Shown in pieces: positions 8,263-17,207 of a stretch of 64,000 nucleotides of DNA. The stretch's first letter is position 1, and each line of letters begins with the position of its first letter. A model generated the notes under the pieces. The model saw nothing but the letters and a program-made list of their open reading frames with translations. It had not been told where the DNA came from and made no database searches. This DNA is from Polymorphobacter megasporae (GTDB lineage: Bacteria; Pseudomonadota; Alphaproteobacteria; Sphingomonadales; Sphingomonadaceae): positions 2,480,001-2,544,000 of the forward strand of contig NZ_CP081848.1 of assembly GCF_018982885.2 (NCBI RefSeq), read 5' to 3'. The translations under genes were made by a program, and so were the position numbers.

Positions 8263-8948
8263 TCGCGCTGCTCCGGTCGAGCGTCTTCGCGTTGGTCTTC
8301 TACGTCGGCTCGGTGCCGATCGTCGTGACCGCCATGCTCGTCGGCTTCATTGCCCCTGCCGCGGTGATCACCGTGGCGCGCATCTGGGCTGGCTGGTTCG
8401 CGCTGACGACGCGCTGGCTGCTCGGCATCCGCTGGCGGATCGTCGGCACAGTGCCCAACCACGCGGCGCTCGTCGCGCTCAAGCATCAGTCGAACTACGA
8501 GACGATCATGATTCTCTGGCTGTTCAAGCGACCCGCAGTGGTGCTCAAAGCCGAGCTTCTCGGCATCCCGGCGTGGGGCGCGGCGGCGCGCGCGCACGGC
8601 GTTATTCCGGTCGACCGCGCCGGGGCAGCAACTGCGCTGCGGGCGATGTTAAAGGCCGGGAACGCGGCGAAGTCGGCCGACCGCCCGGTCCTGATCTTCC
8701 CCGAGGGCACGCGGACCGCGGTCGGCACCGCGCCCGAACTCCGCGCCGGGCTCGCGGGCTTGTACCGCGCGCTTAAGCTGCCGCTGGTCCCGATCGCGTG
8801 TGATTCGGGGCGCTGCTGGCCGAAGGGCTTCGTCAAGCACGCCGGGGTCGTCACCTTCGTCGTCGGCGAGGCCATCCCCGCCGGGCTCGATCGCCCCGTG
8901 ATCGAGGCTCGGGTCCACACCGCGATCAACGCGTTGAACCCGGCATGA
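8259..8948 (+). CDS. plsC: 1-acylglycerol-3-phosphate acyltransferase
   Basis: Makes phosphatidic acid from lysophosphatidic acid at the inner membrane. The protein has 229 residues with hydrophobic segments near 8-45. Motif I reads HQSNYE (His76 to Glu81), an HX4E in place of the usual HX4D. Motif III FPEGTR spans 147-152. VPIACDSG is the usual motif IV region. Four-base overlaps on both sides tie it to the DUF218 and DUF2125 genes. Confidence 0.9.
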   Translation: MIALLRSSVFALVFYVGSVPIVVTAMLVGFIAPAAVITVARIWAGWFALTTRWLLGIRWRIVGTVPNHAALVALKHQSNYETIMILWLFKRPAVVLKAELLGIPAWGAAARAHGVIPVDRAGAATALRAMLKAGNAAKSADRPVLIFPEGTRTAVGTAPELRAGLAGLYRALKLPLVPIACDSGRCWPKGFVKHAGVVTFVVGEAIPAGLDRPVIEARVHTAINALNPA

Positions 8949-9895
8949 AACGCGTACCCCTGTGGCTGACGATCGTCCCGCTCGCGCTCGGCGGCGCGGT
9001 CTATTGGCATTATTGGTCGGGGTGGCGTGACAACCTCCGCGCCGATGTCGCGGCGGTGGTGCCTGGGGCGACGATCAGCATCGGTGGCTTCCCGTACCGG
9101 ATGGAGGGCAACGTCGCAGCACCCGCGATCACCTTCGGTGGAGCGGTCAAGACCTCGCTGCGGGCAGCGAGCGCGATCGTCAACCGCGGCCCGTGGCAGC
9201 GCGACCTTACCGTAATCCGCACCGCCAGCCCCGAGATCGATGTCGCCATCCCCGCGCTGCGCGACGTCGCCGCGCACTTAACCGCCACGTCGGCGGTGTC
9301 GAGCCTCCACATCGCCGCCGGGGTGATCGTTCGCCAGTCGAACGTTTTCGCCGCCGCCCGCGCGACGACCGCGCTGTTCGCCGCGCCGGTCACCGCCAAC
9401 AGTTTCGAAGTCCATCTCCGCGAGACCCGCGCACGGTCGAACGAGGCCTGGTCGGCGACCCCGCCGCAACAGGCGCAGGTCGTGCTTTCCGGGACCGGCG
9501 TGCGTATCGGGCAGGGGGCACCGCTGACGCTTGCCGCCGACTTCGGGGTCACCGCGACGTCGCGGCTGCGCGATTATGCGGGCTGGGCGGCGGGGGGCAC
9601 GGTCGAGGTGCATTCACTGACTCTCGCCGATGCGAGCGGCGAGGTGCTGGCAATGACCGCGAGCGGGGTTCCGGCGGAGGGGACGATCCGCCTGACCGGC
9701 ACGATCACGACGGTGTGCCCGGCGAGCGTCGCCGCCGCTTTCGCCGCGAGCCGCGCGCCCGCCGAGCAGCGGCTGCGCAACCCGGTGCGGCTGGCGTTCG
9801 GCGGCGTGCCGGGGGCGTTCACCGTCGGCGCTCCGCCGCCGGGCGCGCCGACCGCGGTCCGCGCCCAGCTCCCACCGTGCCCGCTGCTGCGTTAG
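8945..9895 (+). CDS. DUF2125 protein
   Basis: A 316-residue protein with an N-terminal signal anchor (WLTIVPLALGGAVYWHYW), then beta-rich repeats. The early segment SIGGFPYRMEG is a DUF2125 hallmark; this family is common in alphaproteobacteria and is thought to be envelope-located. Its function is not known. It is the last gene of the fab/envelope run, overlapping plsC by four bases and ending tail-to-tail, four bases overlapped, with the ABC permease. Confidence 0.85.
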   Translation: MKRVPLWLTIVPLALGGAVYWHYWSGWRDNLRADVAAVVPGATISIGGFPYRMEGNVAAPAITFGGAVKTSLRAASAIVNRGPWQRDLTVIRTASPEIDVAIPALRDVAAHLTATSAVSSLHIAAGVIVRQSNVFAAARATTALFAAPVTANSFEVHLRETRARSNEAWSATPPQQAQVVLSGTGVRIGQGAPLTLAADFGVTATSRLRDYAGWAAGGTVEVHSLTLADASGEVLAMTASGVPAEGTIRLTGTITTVCPASVAAAFAASRAPAEQRLRNPVRLAFGGVPGAFTVGAPPPGAPTAVRAQLPPCPLLR

Positions 9896-10722
9896 TTCTT
9901 GAGCCGCCAGCCCGACTTGAGCAGCCGGAAGGCGAGGATCCATAGCGCGACGTCGACCACCAGCAACACCACCGCACCCTGCGCGGCGAGCCCGTCGGAC
10001 ACGCCGAGGAAGCCGTAGCGGAAGCCGTCGATGATGTAGAAGAACGGGTTGGCGTGGCTCAGCGTCCGCATCACCGGCGACACCCGGTCGATCGCGTAGA
10101 ACGTCCCCGACAGCAATGTCAGCGGCTGGACGACGAAGTTGGTCACCGCCGCAGCATGGTCGAACTTGTCGGCCCAGACACCGGTGAGGATCCCGAGCAG
10201 CGCCAGCATCACCGCGCCCATCGTCCCGAAGTACAGCACGACGGCCAAGTTGTTGATCGGCACGTCGACGCCCGGCGCGATGAGCATGATCACATAGATC
10301 GCGCTCCCGACCAGCCACGCCCGCGTCACCGCCCCGCCGACCCACGCGACGAGCAGCTCGCTCGACGACAAAGGCGGCATCAGAACGTCGACGATCGTCC
10401 CCTGGATCTTGGCGATCAGCAGCGACGACGACGTGTTGGCGAAGCTGTTCTGGATCATCCCCATGACGATCAGCCCGGGGCCGAGGAAGTCGGCGTACGG
10501 CACACCCATCACATTGGTCCGCCCCCGGCCGAGTGCGAGCGCGAAAATGACGAGGAAAAGCAGCGTCGTGATCGCCGGAGCCCACACCGTCTGGAGCTGG
10601 ACCTTGAAAAACCGGCGAACTTCCTTCAGATAGAGGGTCTGCAGGCCCTGCCAGTTGACTCCCGGAATTACGGTCACGCCGGGTTCGCGGGCGACTCCCG
10701 GCAAGGTGGTTTTATCGAGCAT
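9892..10722 (-). CDS. ABC-2 type transporter permease
   Basis: A 276-residue membrane protein with six predicted helices and the ABC-2 signature regions: an N-terminal amphipathic segment (YLKEVRRFFKV), FLGPGLIVMGMIQNSFAN, and a C-terminal block containing LSGTFYAIDRVSP and HANPFFYIIDGFRYGF. This layout matches NodJ/YadH-like exporters. No ATPase gene lies beside it, so the partner is elsewhere. The start was chosen at 10722 because the long upstream extension of the frame runs antisense through gcrA. Confidence 0.88.
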   Translation of the reverse strand: MLDKTTLPGVAREPGVTVIPGVNWQGLQTLYLKEVRRFFKVQLQTVWAPAITTLLFLVIFALALGRGRTNVMGVPYADFLGPGLIVMGMIQNSFANTSSSLLIAKIQGTIVDVLMPPLSSSELLVAWVGGAVTRAWLVGSAIYVIMLIAPGVDVPINNLAVVLYFGTMGAVMLALLGILTGVWADKFDHAAAVTNFVVQPLTLLSGTFYAIDRVSPVMRTLSHANPFFYIIDGFRYGFLGVSDGLAAQGAVVLLVVDVALWILAFRLLKSGWRLKN

Positions 10723-10813
10723 GGCTCGCTTTAGCGCGCGGGCCCTATCCGCTGCAAGGTGGACCGACTGCTCACCCGCGTTTCGCGCGGGCAAGGAAGG
10801 AATAAATCGCCCC

Positions 10814-11338
10814 ATGTCATGGACCGACGAACGCATCGCTTTGCTCCGCACCAGCTGGGAATCGGGGATGACCGCGAGCCAGATCGCCGAGGCGCTCGGC
10901 GAAGGCGTCACCCGCAACGCCGTCATCGGCAAGGCCCACCGCCTCGGCCTCGAAGCCCGCCCGTCGCCGGTCAAGGCCGGTGAGATCGTCGAGGACCTCG
11001 TCGACGGCGTCGTCGCGGCGGTCGAAGGCGTGATCAGCGCCGCCGGTGACGCGATCGCCGCGGTCGTCGCCCCGCGCGCCGCGCCGAAGCGCCCCGCGCG
11101 TCCGGTCGCCCCGCCCAAGCCGGCGAAGACGACCCTGCTCGACCTGAGCGAGAAGGTCTGCAAGTGGCCGATCGGTCATCCGGGCGAAACCGACTTCCAC
11201 TTCTGCGGCAAGCCCTCGCAGGCGAGCTTTCCGTATTGCACCGAGCATTGCGCGATCGCGTATCAGGCGCAGCTGCCCCGCCGCGACCGCTCGCGCCCGC
11301 CCCCGCCGGTTATGCCGGGGATGGGTCCGCGGCGGTAG
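10814..11338 (+). CDS. gcrA: GcrA cell cycle regulator
   Basis: Alphaproteobacterial transcription factor that works with sigma-70 RNA polymerase at methylated promoters in S phase. It has 174 residues: an N-terminal helix-turn-helix (MSWTDERIALLRTSWESG, then GVTRNAVIGKAHRLGL), an Ala/Pro-rich linker, and a C-terminal Cys-rich block (CKWPIGHPG, FHFCGKP, YCTEHCAIAY). It ends with an Arg/Pro tail. AAGGAAGG precedes the ATG. It marks the organism as an alphaproteobacterium. Confidence 0.96.
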   Translation: MSWTDERIALLRTSWESGMTASQIAEALGEGVTRNAVIGKAHRLGLEARPSPVKAGEIVEDLVDGVVAAVEGVISAAGDAIAAVVAPRAAPKRPARPVAPPKPAKTTLLDLSEKVCKWPIGHPGETDFHFCGKPSQASFPYCTEHCAIAYQAQLPRRDRSRPPPPVMPGMGPRR

Positions 11339-11353
11339 GGTCGGACCCAACGC

Positions 11354-12070
11354 TTACTTGAATTGCGGCGTATAACCTCGGTGCGCATCCTCTTCGGCGA
11401 GAAACCGGCAGCCTTGGCTCAATAGCGAATCGCGGCGAACGTCGGCGCTGCCGAGACCGGGGATGAAGAGCTGCCGGATGCGCCAGCCGTTGGTGTCGGG
11501 AATCACCGGAATGATCTCCGACCGGCCGTATTCGGGAGGCTGAGCGAGCTTTGGCGGTTGCGCCCCGACGACCTTGCCGAGCGGTCTGCCGTGTGAGGTG
11601 ACAAGGCCGCTCGTATTCCTGCCTTCCACGGCGGCGCGTCCTTGCGCCACGGGAATGAACGCCGAATTGCCCGGTCCGCGATAGGCCAATAGCGAGCCGA
11701 CGACCACCGCTTGAACCATCATTTCGAGCGTGCTCCACTCGCTTGGAACGGCGCACAACAGCCTGATCGCGGTACAGACGCCGATATTCTTCTGCTCGGC
11801 GAACTTCACGACCTTGTTGAGCTCGACCTCCTCAAGCCACCACTCGCCCTGAAGGACGAGGTCGGCGAGGATGTTCCGACCGAAGCGCATGATGCGGGTG
11901 CCGAGCGGGATGACGTATCGCTGCGGGCGCTCGATGCCGCCGTTCGTCGCGTGGCCGGCGGTGAGACCATCTGCGCCGTAGATCGGCGAGCTGGGCCCGC
12001 TGTAGCTGCCTTGGCCGCCCGCGATCAGCTCGGTACCGACGGCGTCGAAGAAACGCTGATTTGCGAACAT
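11354..12070 (-). CDS. Hypothetical protein, not recognised
   Basis: A 238-residue soluble protein with no signal peptide and no family I can name. Notable stretches are YVIPLGTRIMRFGRN, GEWWLEEVELNKVV, LLAYRGPGNSAF and a C-terminal VIPDTNGWRIRQLFIPG. The start is well supported by AAGGGGGGG before the ATG. Its DNA, and the 240 bases upstream, look less GC-rich and use rarer codons than the surroundings, which suggests recent acquisition. It ends 15 bases from the end of gcrA, convergently. An accessory enzyme or effector is possible but unproven. Confidence 0.75.
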   Translation of the reverse strand: MFANQRFFDAVGTELIAGGQGSYSGPSSPIYGADGLTAGHATNGGIERPQRYVIPLGTRIMRFGRNILADLVLQGEWWLEEVELNKVVKFAEQKNIGVCTAIRLLCAVPSEWSTLEMMVQAVVVGSLLAYRGPGNSAFIPVAQGRAAVEGRNTSGLVTSHGRPLGKVVGAQPPKLAQPPEYGRSEIIPVIPDTNGWRIRQLFIPGLGSADVRRDSLLSQGCRFLAEEDAHRGYTPQFK

Positions 12071-12310
12071 ATCCCCCCCTTGCGCTCCGGATCTGATCGC
12101 TGTCCGTTAGCTACCGATCTAGCATTCACGGAGGCTCGACGCGACTCTTGCGAGCAGCAAGTTACTCGGTCAGTGCAACTCTACACTGATGGATAGCGCA
12201 ATCCTTAGATGGTTAGATGGACCTGACTTTACTTGAAAGCGCGCCATCATTCGTGTGCAAGCCGTCAACCCGCGCGGGGGGCGTTGATTAAGCCCGCCCG
12301 GCGAGCGCAA

Positions 12311-14059
12311 TCAAATCCGCTCCTTCACATACCGCCCAGGCGCATCCTCGATCACCTTGAGCGCCCCATCCCCCGGCACCCGCGCCGCGACCTGCGCCCC
12401 CGACTTCGGTGTCAACCACGCGAGCCAATCGGGCCACCAGCTGCCCTTCGTCTCGACCGCCCCTTCGACGAACTCCGCGAGCGTCGGCGGCAGCGCGTCG
12501 TTGGTCCAATACTGGTATTTCTTGAGCGACGGCGGGTTGACCACGCCGGCGATGTGCCCCGACCCGGCGAGGATGAAGCGCTTCGGGCCGGCGAAGACCT
12601 GCGTCATCTTGTAGACCGACTTCGCCGGGGCGATGTGGTCGTCGCGGCCCGACTGGATGTAGCTTGGCGTCGTGACCGTCGACAGGTCGATCGGGACGCC
12701 CGCAACCTTGATCCCGCCGGGCTTCACCAGCAGGTTGTCGCGGTACATGTCCTTGAGGTAGCTCAGGTGCCAGCACGCCGGGACGTTGGTCGCGTCGCTG
12801 TTCCAGTAGAGCAGGTCGAACGGGAAATAGTCCTTCCCGAGCAGGTAGTTGTTGACGACATAGCCCCAGATCAGGTCGTTCGAGCGGAGCATGTTGAACG
12901 TCGTCGCCATCGCTCGGCCATCGGTATAGCCGGTCGCGGCGCTATTCTTCTCGACCGTCGCCAGCGACGCCTCGTCGACGAAGATGCTGAGGTCGCCCGC
13001 GTCGGCGAAGTCGATCTGCGCGGTGAAGAAGGTCGCGCTCGCCACCTTCGCCGCCTCGCCCTTCGCCTCGAGCAACGCCAGCGTCGCCGCGAGCACCGTC
13101 CCCGCGACGCAATAGCCGATGACATTGACGCTCTCCGCGCCCGTCGCTTCGAGCACGCGGGCGATCGCGGTCAACTGCCCTTCGGCGACGTACGAATCGA
13201 GCGTGACGTCGGCGGTGGTCGCGTCGGCATTCTTCCACGACACGACGAAGACCGTCAGCCCCTGCTCGACCGACCAGCGGATGAAGCTTTTCTCGGGGGT
13301 CAGGTCGAGGATGTAGAACTTGTTGATCCACGGCGGGAAGATCACCAGCGGCGTCGCGAACACCGTCGCGGTCGTCGGCGCATACTGGATCAGCTGGAAC
13401 AGCCGGTTCTCGAACACGACCTTGCCCGGCGTCGCGGCAACGTCGCGCCCGACCGCGAAGGCGGTTTCGTCGGTCATCCGCATCCGCCCGCGCTGCATGT
13501 CGTCGAGCATATGCTCCAACCCCTTGAGCAGGTTATCGCCGCCGCTCGCCTCGGTCGCGGCGAGAACCTCGGGGTTGGTCAGCGGGAAGTTCGCCGGGCT
13601 CATCGCGTCGACGATCTGGCGGGTGTGGAACAGCGCCTTCGCCTTGGCGTGCGGGTCGAGCCCGTCGAGGTCGCCGGTCGCCTTCATCACGAAGTCCGAC
13701 GCGAGCAGGTACGACTGGCGGATGAAATCGAACACCGGCTGCTCGTGCCACGCCGGGGCGGCGAAGCGCTTGTCGGCGACCTTGGCGACCGGGCTGTCCG
13801 CAGGGGTGCCGGTGAGGAACGCGGTCCATAGCGCCATGCTGTCGGTCATGAACTTCACCTGCGCCGTCATCAACTTTGCCGGATCGGCAGCGGCGGCGGT
13901 CGCCATCGCGGTCCATGTCGCCGCCAGCCCGAGCGGGTCCTCGGCGGCGAGCGGCTTGCCAGCCTGCGCCGCGACGAACGCCTGCATCATCGCCTGGCCG
14001 CGTGTCAGGGCGTCGGTCCACCGGGCGAGGTGGCGGGGGTCGGTCTGGTCGATCGTCAT
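12311..14059 (-). CDS. phaC: Class I poly(3-hydroxyalkanoate) synthase
   Basis: Polymerises (R)-3-hydroxyacyl-CoA into PHA storage granules. The 582-residue protein has the PhaC N-terminal domain (about 60-230) and an alpha/beta-hydrolase core. The lipase-like box is GYCVAG with nucleophile Cys317; the catalytic Asp is in SGRDDHIAP and the His in GSGHIAGVVNPP. The ATG at 14059 has GGGGAG just upstream. No phaA, phaB or phasin gene is adjacent, so precursor supply is encoded elsewhere. Confidence 0.95.
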   Translation of the reverse strand: MTIDQTDPRHLARWTDALTRGQAMMQAFVAAQAGKPLAAEDPLGLAATWTAMATAAAADPAKLMTAQVKFMTDSMALWTAFLTGTPADSPVAKVADKRFAAPAWHEQPVFDFIRQSYLLASDFVMKATGDLDGLDPHAKAKALFHTRQIVDAMSPANFPLTNPEVLAATEASGGDNLLKGLEHMLDDMQRGRMRMTDETAFAVGRDVAATPGKVVFENRLFQLIQYAPTTATVFATPLVIFPPWINKFYILDLTPEKSFIRWSVEQGLTVFVVSWKNADATTADVTLDSYVAEGQLTAIARVLEATGAESVNVIGYCVAGTVLAATLALLEAKGEAAKVASATFFTAQIDFADAGDLSIFVDEASLATVEKNSAATGYTDGRAMATTFNMLRSNDLIWGYVVNNYLLGKDYFPFDLLYWNSDATNVPACWHLSYLKDMYRDNLLVKPGGIKVAGVPIDLSTVTTPSYIQSGRDDHIAPAKSVYKMTQVFAGPKRFILAGSGHIAGVVNPPSLKKYQYWTNDALPPTLAEFVEGAVETKGSWWPDWLAWLTPKSGAQVAARVPGDGALKVIEDAPGRYVKERI

Positions 14060-14174
14060 GGTCACTCCCCAGATTGCGCGTCGCGGGCTGTCTGCCAAGC
14101 CGCTTTGCGCGCTCGATTCACGAGTATATAGCAACGCTTGCTCCGCGACACTGACGCCGGGAGCTGAGGGAGCA

Positions 14175-14507
14175 ATGTTTATGATCAAGACGATACTCGC
14201 TTTCGGTGCCTTGACGCTGGCGGTTGCGGCTCCCGCAGCAGCACAGATGGCGGCAGGCGCGCTGCCCAAGTGTTCGGCGACGGTTCGCGACTCGTGCGAC
14301 CAGGGTGCCAACAATCCCAAGGCGATGTCGGCCGAGCAGGCGATGAAGTCGGGCGGCGTCGGTGACCGTGCCGACGACGGTTCGGCCAAGTCGATGCCGA
14401 TGGCTCACAAGCCGATGATGCACCACAAGAAGCATCACATGATGAAGAAGACGACCACCACGACGACGACGAGCGACGCACCCGCGAGCGACGCCACGCC
14501 CAAGTAA
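14175..14507 (+). CDS. Small secreted His/Met/Lys-rich protein
   Basis: A 110-residue protein with a clean signal peptide (MFMIKTILAFGALTLAVAA, cleavage after AQ or nearby). The mature part has two cysteines (PKCSATVRDSC) and then a striking cluster of His, Met and Lys (KPMMHHKKHHMMKK), followed by eight threonines and an acidic end. His/Met clusters often bind copper or other soft metals; that role is inferred only from composition. A ribosome binding site GAGGGAG precedes it. phaC is divergent upstream and alaC follows after a hairpin. Confidence 0.75.
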   Translation: MFMIKTILAFGALTLAVAAPAAAQMAAGALPKCSATVRDSCDQGANNPKAMSAEQAMKSGGVGDRADDGSAKSMPMAHKPMMHHKKHHMMKKTTTTTTTSDAPASDATPK

Positions 14508-14516
14508 CCCCTCATC

Positions 14517-14542
14517 CCCGGCCCGGTTACGGCCGGGCCGGG
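14517..14542 (+). terminator. Perfect GC hairpin before alaC
   Basis: A 10-base perfect stem CCCGGCCCGG / CCGGGCCGGG with a 6-base loop lies right after the small secreted-protein gene and 8 bases before the alaC start codon. There is no T tract. It may end the upstream transcript or cover the alaC ribosome binding site. Confidence 0.45.
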
Positions 14543-14550
14543 AGACGACC

Positions 14551-15756
14551 ATGACCGACGAGTTCTACCGCATCCGCCGCCTGCCGCCGTACGTCTTCGC
14601 CGAAGTCAACGCGATGAAGGCAGCGGCGCGAGCGCGGGGCGAGGACATCGTCGACCTCGGCATGGGCAACCCCGACTCACCGCCGCCCGCGCACGTCATC
14701 GCCAAGCTCGCCGAGGTTGCGGCCAAGCCCGACGCGCATGGTTACTCGGCGTCGAAGGGCATCCCCGGACTGCGCAAGGCACAAGCGGCCTATTACGCGC
14801 GCCGCTTCGGCGTCGAGGTCGACCCCGAGACCGAGGTCGTCGTCACGCTCGGCTCGAAGGAGGGGCTGGCGAACCTAGCGCAGGCGATCACCGCGCCGGG
14901 CGACGTCATCCTCGCGCCGAACCCGTCGTACCCGATCCACATGTTCGGCTTCATCATCGCGGGCTGCACGATCCGGTCGATCCCGGCGTCGCCCGGCCCC
15001 GATTTCTTCATCAAGCTCGAGCACGCGATGGCCTACACCGTGCCCAAGCCGACGGTGCTGGTGATGGGCTATCCGTCGAACCCGACCGCCGAGACGGTCG
15101 ACCTTGCGTTCTACGAACAGGTCGTCGCGTTTGCGAAGGCGCATAATATCTGGGTGATCAGCGATCTCGCCTACGCCGAAATCTACTTCGACGGGCCGCC
15201 GACACCGTCGATCCTCCAGGTGCCGGGGGGCAAGGATGTCGCCGTCGAGTTCACCTCGATGTCGAAGACCTATTCGATGGCGGGATGGCGGATCGGCTTC
15301 GCGGTCGGCAACAAGACGCTGATAGCCGCGCTAACGCGGGTCAAGTCGTACCTCGATTACGGGGCGTTCACGCCGATCCAGGCGGCGGCGGTCGCGGCGC
15401 TCAACGGCCCGCAGGACTGTATCGCCGAGCATCGCGAGCTGTATCGCCGCCGCCGCGACGTGCTGATCGAAAGCTTCGGGCGCGCCGGGTGGGACATCCC
15501 GGTGCCGCGCGCGAGCATGTTCGCCTGGACCCCGATCCCCCCCGCGCTGCGCCATCTCGGCAGCCTCGAATTCACCAAGCAGCTCCTGACGCACGCGCAG
15601 GTCGCGGTCGCCCCCGGCACCGGCTTCGGCGAGGAGGGCGAAGGCTTCGTCCGCATCGCGCTCGTCGAGAACGAGCACCGCATCCGGCAGGCAGCGCGCG
15701 GGGTGAAGCGGTACCTCCAGTCGATGGGTGTCAACACGGCGGCGAAAGTCGGCTGA
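14551..15756 (+). CDS. alaC: PLP-dependent alanine/LL-DAP-type aminotransferase
   Basis: Fold-type I aminotransferase of the AlaC subgroup, which makes alanine from pyruvate and glutamate. It has 401 residues, with GMGNPDSPPP near the start, NPSYPIH, SNPTA, SDLAYAEIYFDG, and the PLP lysine Lys239 in SMSKTYSMAGWRIGF. In sphingomonads alaC is commonly followed by hom and glpX; here hom and glpX are present but about 2.8 kb away, after the GH8 and SDR genes. The exact amino-acid specificity is inferred from family. Confidence 0.88.
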   Translation: MTDEFYRIRRLPPYVFAEVNAMKAAARARGEDIVDLGMGNPDSPPPAHVIAKLAEVAAKPDAHGYSASKGIPGLRKAQAAYYARRFGVEVDPETEVVVTLGSKEGLANLAQAITAPGDVILAPNPSYPIHMFGFIIAGCTIRSIPASPGPDFFIKLEHAMAYTVPKPTVLVMGYPSNPTAETVDLAFYEQVVAFAKAHNIWVISDLAYAEIYFDGPPTPSILQVPGGKDVAVEFTSMSKTYSMAGWRIGFAVGNKTLIAALTRVKSYLDYGAFTPIQAAAVAALNGPQDCIAEHRELYRRRRDVLIESFGRAGWDIPVPRASMFAWTPIPPALRHLGSLEFTKQLLTHAQVAVAPGTGFGEEGEGFVRIALVENEHRIRQAARGVKRYLQSMGVNTAAKVG

Positions 15757-15782
15757 ACCGGCGACGGGTGCGGGAGAAGGTA

Positions 15783-17207
15783 TTGTCTGGGCGGTTTCGG
15801 GGAGTAATCGCGGTAGCGCTGCTGCTCGCGGTGCAGGGACGTGCGACGGCGGCGATCGAGCATTTTCCGGGCGACGGCGCCGGAGCCTATGCGACCGGGC
15901 GCGCCCGCGATCTGTTCGTCGAGCAGCTCGGCAAGCGGCCGGGCGACAGCCGCGCCAAGATCGACCGTGTCTTCGCGCAACTGTTCCATGGCGACGGGCA
16001 GGAGCAGCGACTGTATTTCGAGACCGGGGCGAATGCGAACGGGCCGCTCGCCTACATCACCGACTGGGCGAACAACGACGCGCGTACCGAGGGGATGAGC
16101 TACGGCATGATGATCGCCGTCCAGCTCGGCCATAAGCGCGAGTTCGATGCGCTATGGAACTGGTCGAAGACGTACATGCAGATCACCGACCCGGCGAACC
16201 CGTCGGTCGGCTATTTCGCATGGTCGATGGGGACCGACGGCTCGCCGCGCTCGACCGGGGCCGCCCCCGACGGCGAGGAATATTACGCGATGGCGCTGTA
16301 TTTCGCCGCCAATCGCTGGGGCAATGGCACCGGCATCTACGACTATCGCGCCGAGGCCGACCGCATTCTGCGCGGGATGCGCCACCATCCGCTGCTGACC
16401 GCGACCCCGCCGTTCCGCATCCACCCCGACGATCCGCCGTTCGTCGAGCCCGCTCAGCCGTGGCCGAGCCCGAACAATCGGCGCGAGGCGGCCGAAGCGG
16501 CGGCGGCGGGCACACAGCTGCCGGTACGGGTCGCGCGCCCGCCGCGTGCCGTGAAGGTCGGGCCGATGGTCGACGAGGCGAGCGCGATGGTCCGCTTCGT
16601 CGCCGAGACCAACGTCGGCGGAACCGATGCGTCGTACCACCTGCCTGCATTCTACGAACTGTGGGCGCGCTGAGGTCCGGTCGAGGACCGCGCGTTCTGG
16701 GCGCGCGCGGCCGACGTCAGCCGCGACCTGTTCGTCCGCGTGACGGGACCGCGCACCGGCCTCGCCCCCGACCGCAGCGCCTTCGACGGCGGCTCGATCG
16801 ACAATTGGGACGGCAAGCCGGCGCAGTTCGGCTACGATAGCTGGCGGACGGTGAGCAACTGGTCGGTCGACTACGGCTGGTGGCACAAGGACCCGCGCGA
16901 GCCGGTGCTCAGCGACCGCATCCAGGGGTTCCTCGATGGTCAGGGGATCGACCACTTCGCCGACCGCTACACCCTCGACGGCACCCCGCTGTCGACCCGC
17001 CACTCGCCCGGAATGGTCGCCGCGACCGCCGTCGGCAGCCTCGCCGCGACCCCGGGGCCGGTGTCGCGCAAGTTCGTCCAACAACTATGGGACATGCCGG
17101 TCCCTTCGGGCGAGCAACGCTATTTCGACGGGATCGTCTATCTGATGAGCCTGATGCACGTCGGCGGCGAGTTCCGCATCATTCAGCCCGCCAGGACCAA
17201 GCCCTAG
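15783..17207 (+). pseudogene. GH8 exo-oligoxylanase-like gene broken by an in-frame TGA
   Basis: The product resembles family 8 glycoside hydrolases of the reducing-end xylose-releasing exo-oligoxylanase type. A TTG start (SD GGGAG, 6-base spacer) gives a signal peptide and then TEGMSYGMM with the general acid Glu103, and DASYHLPAFYELWAR with the likely base Asp282. Codon 297 (16671-16673) is TGA. The same frame continues without a break for 177 codons with good GH8 sequence (GPVEDRAFWARAAD, FGYDSWRTVSNWSVDYGWW, YFDGIVYLMSLMHVGGEF). The family usually has Trp at the stop position, so a TGG to TGA change is likely. The truncated product would lack the last third of the barrel. Confidence 0.85.

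Noticed and set aside
12233-13831. Long plus-strand Arg-rich frame opposite phaC
   Set aside because: Mirror of the phaC coding frame with no ribosome binding site or recognisable domain.
16671-16673. Selenocysteine at the in-frame TGA of the GH8 gene
   Set aside because: The family has Trp here, the position is not a redox site, and no SECIS-like hairpin is evident right after the codon.
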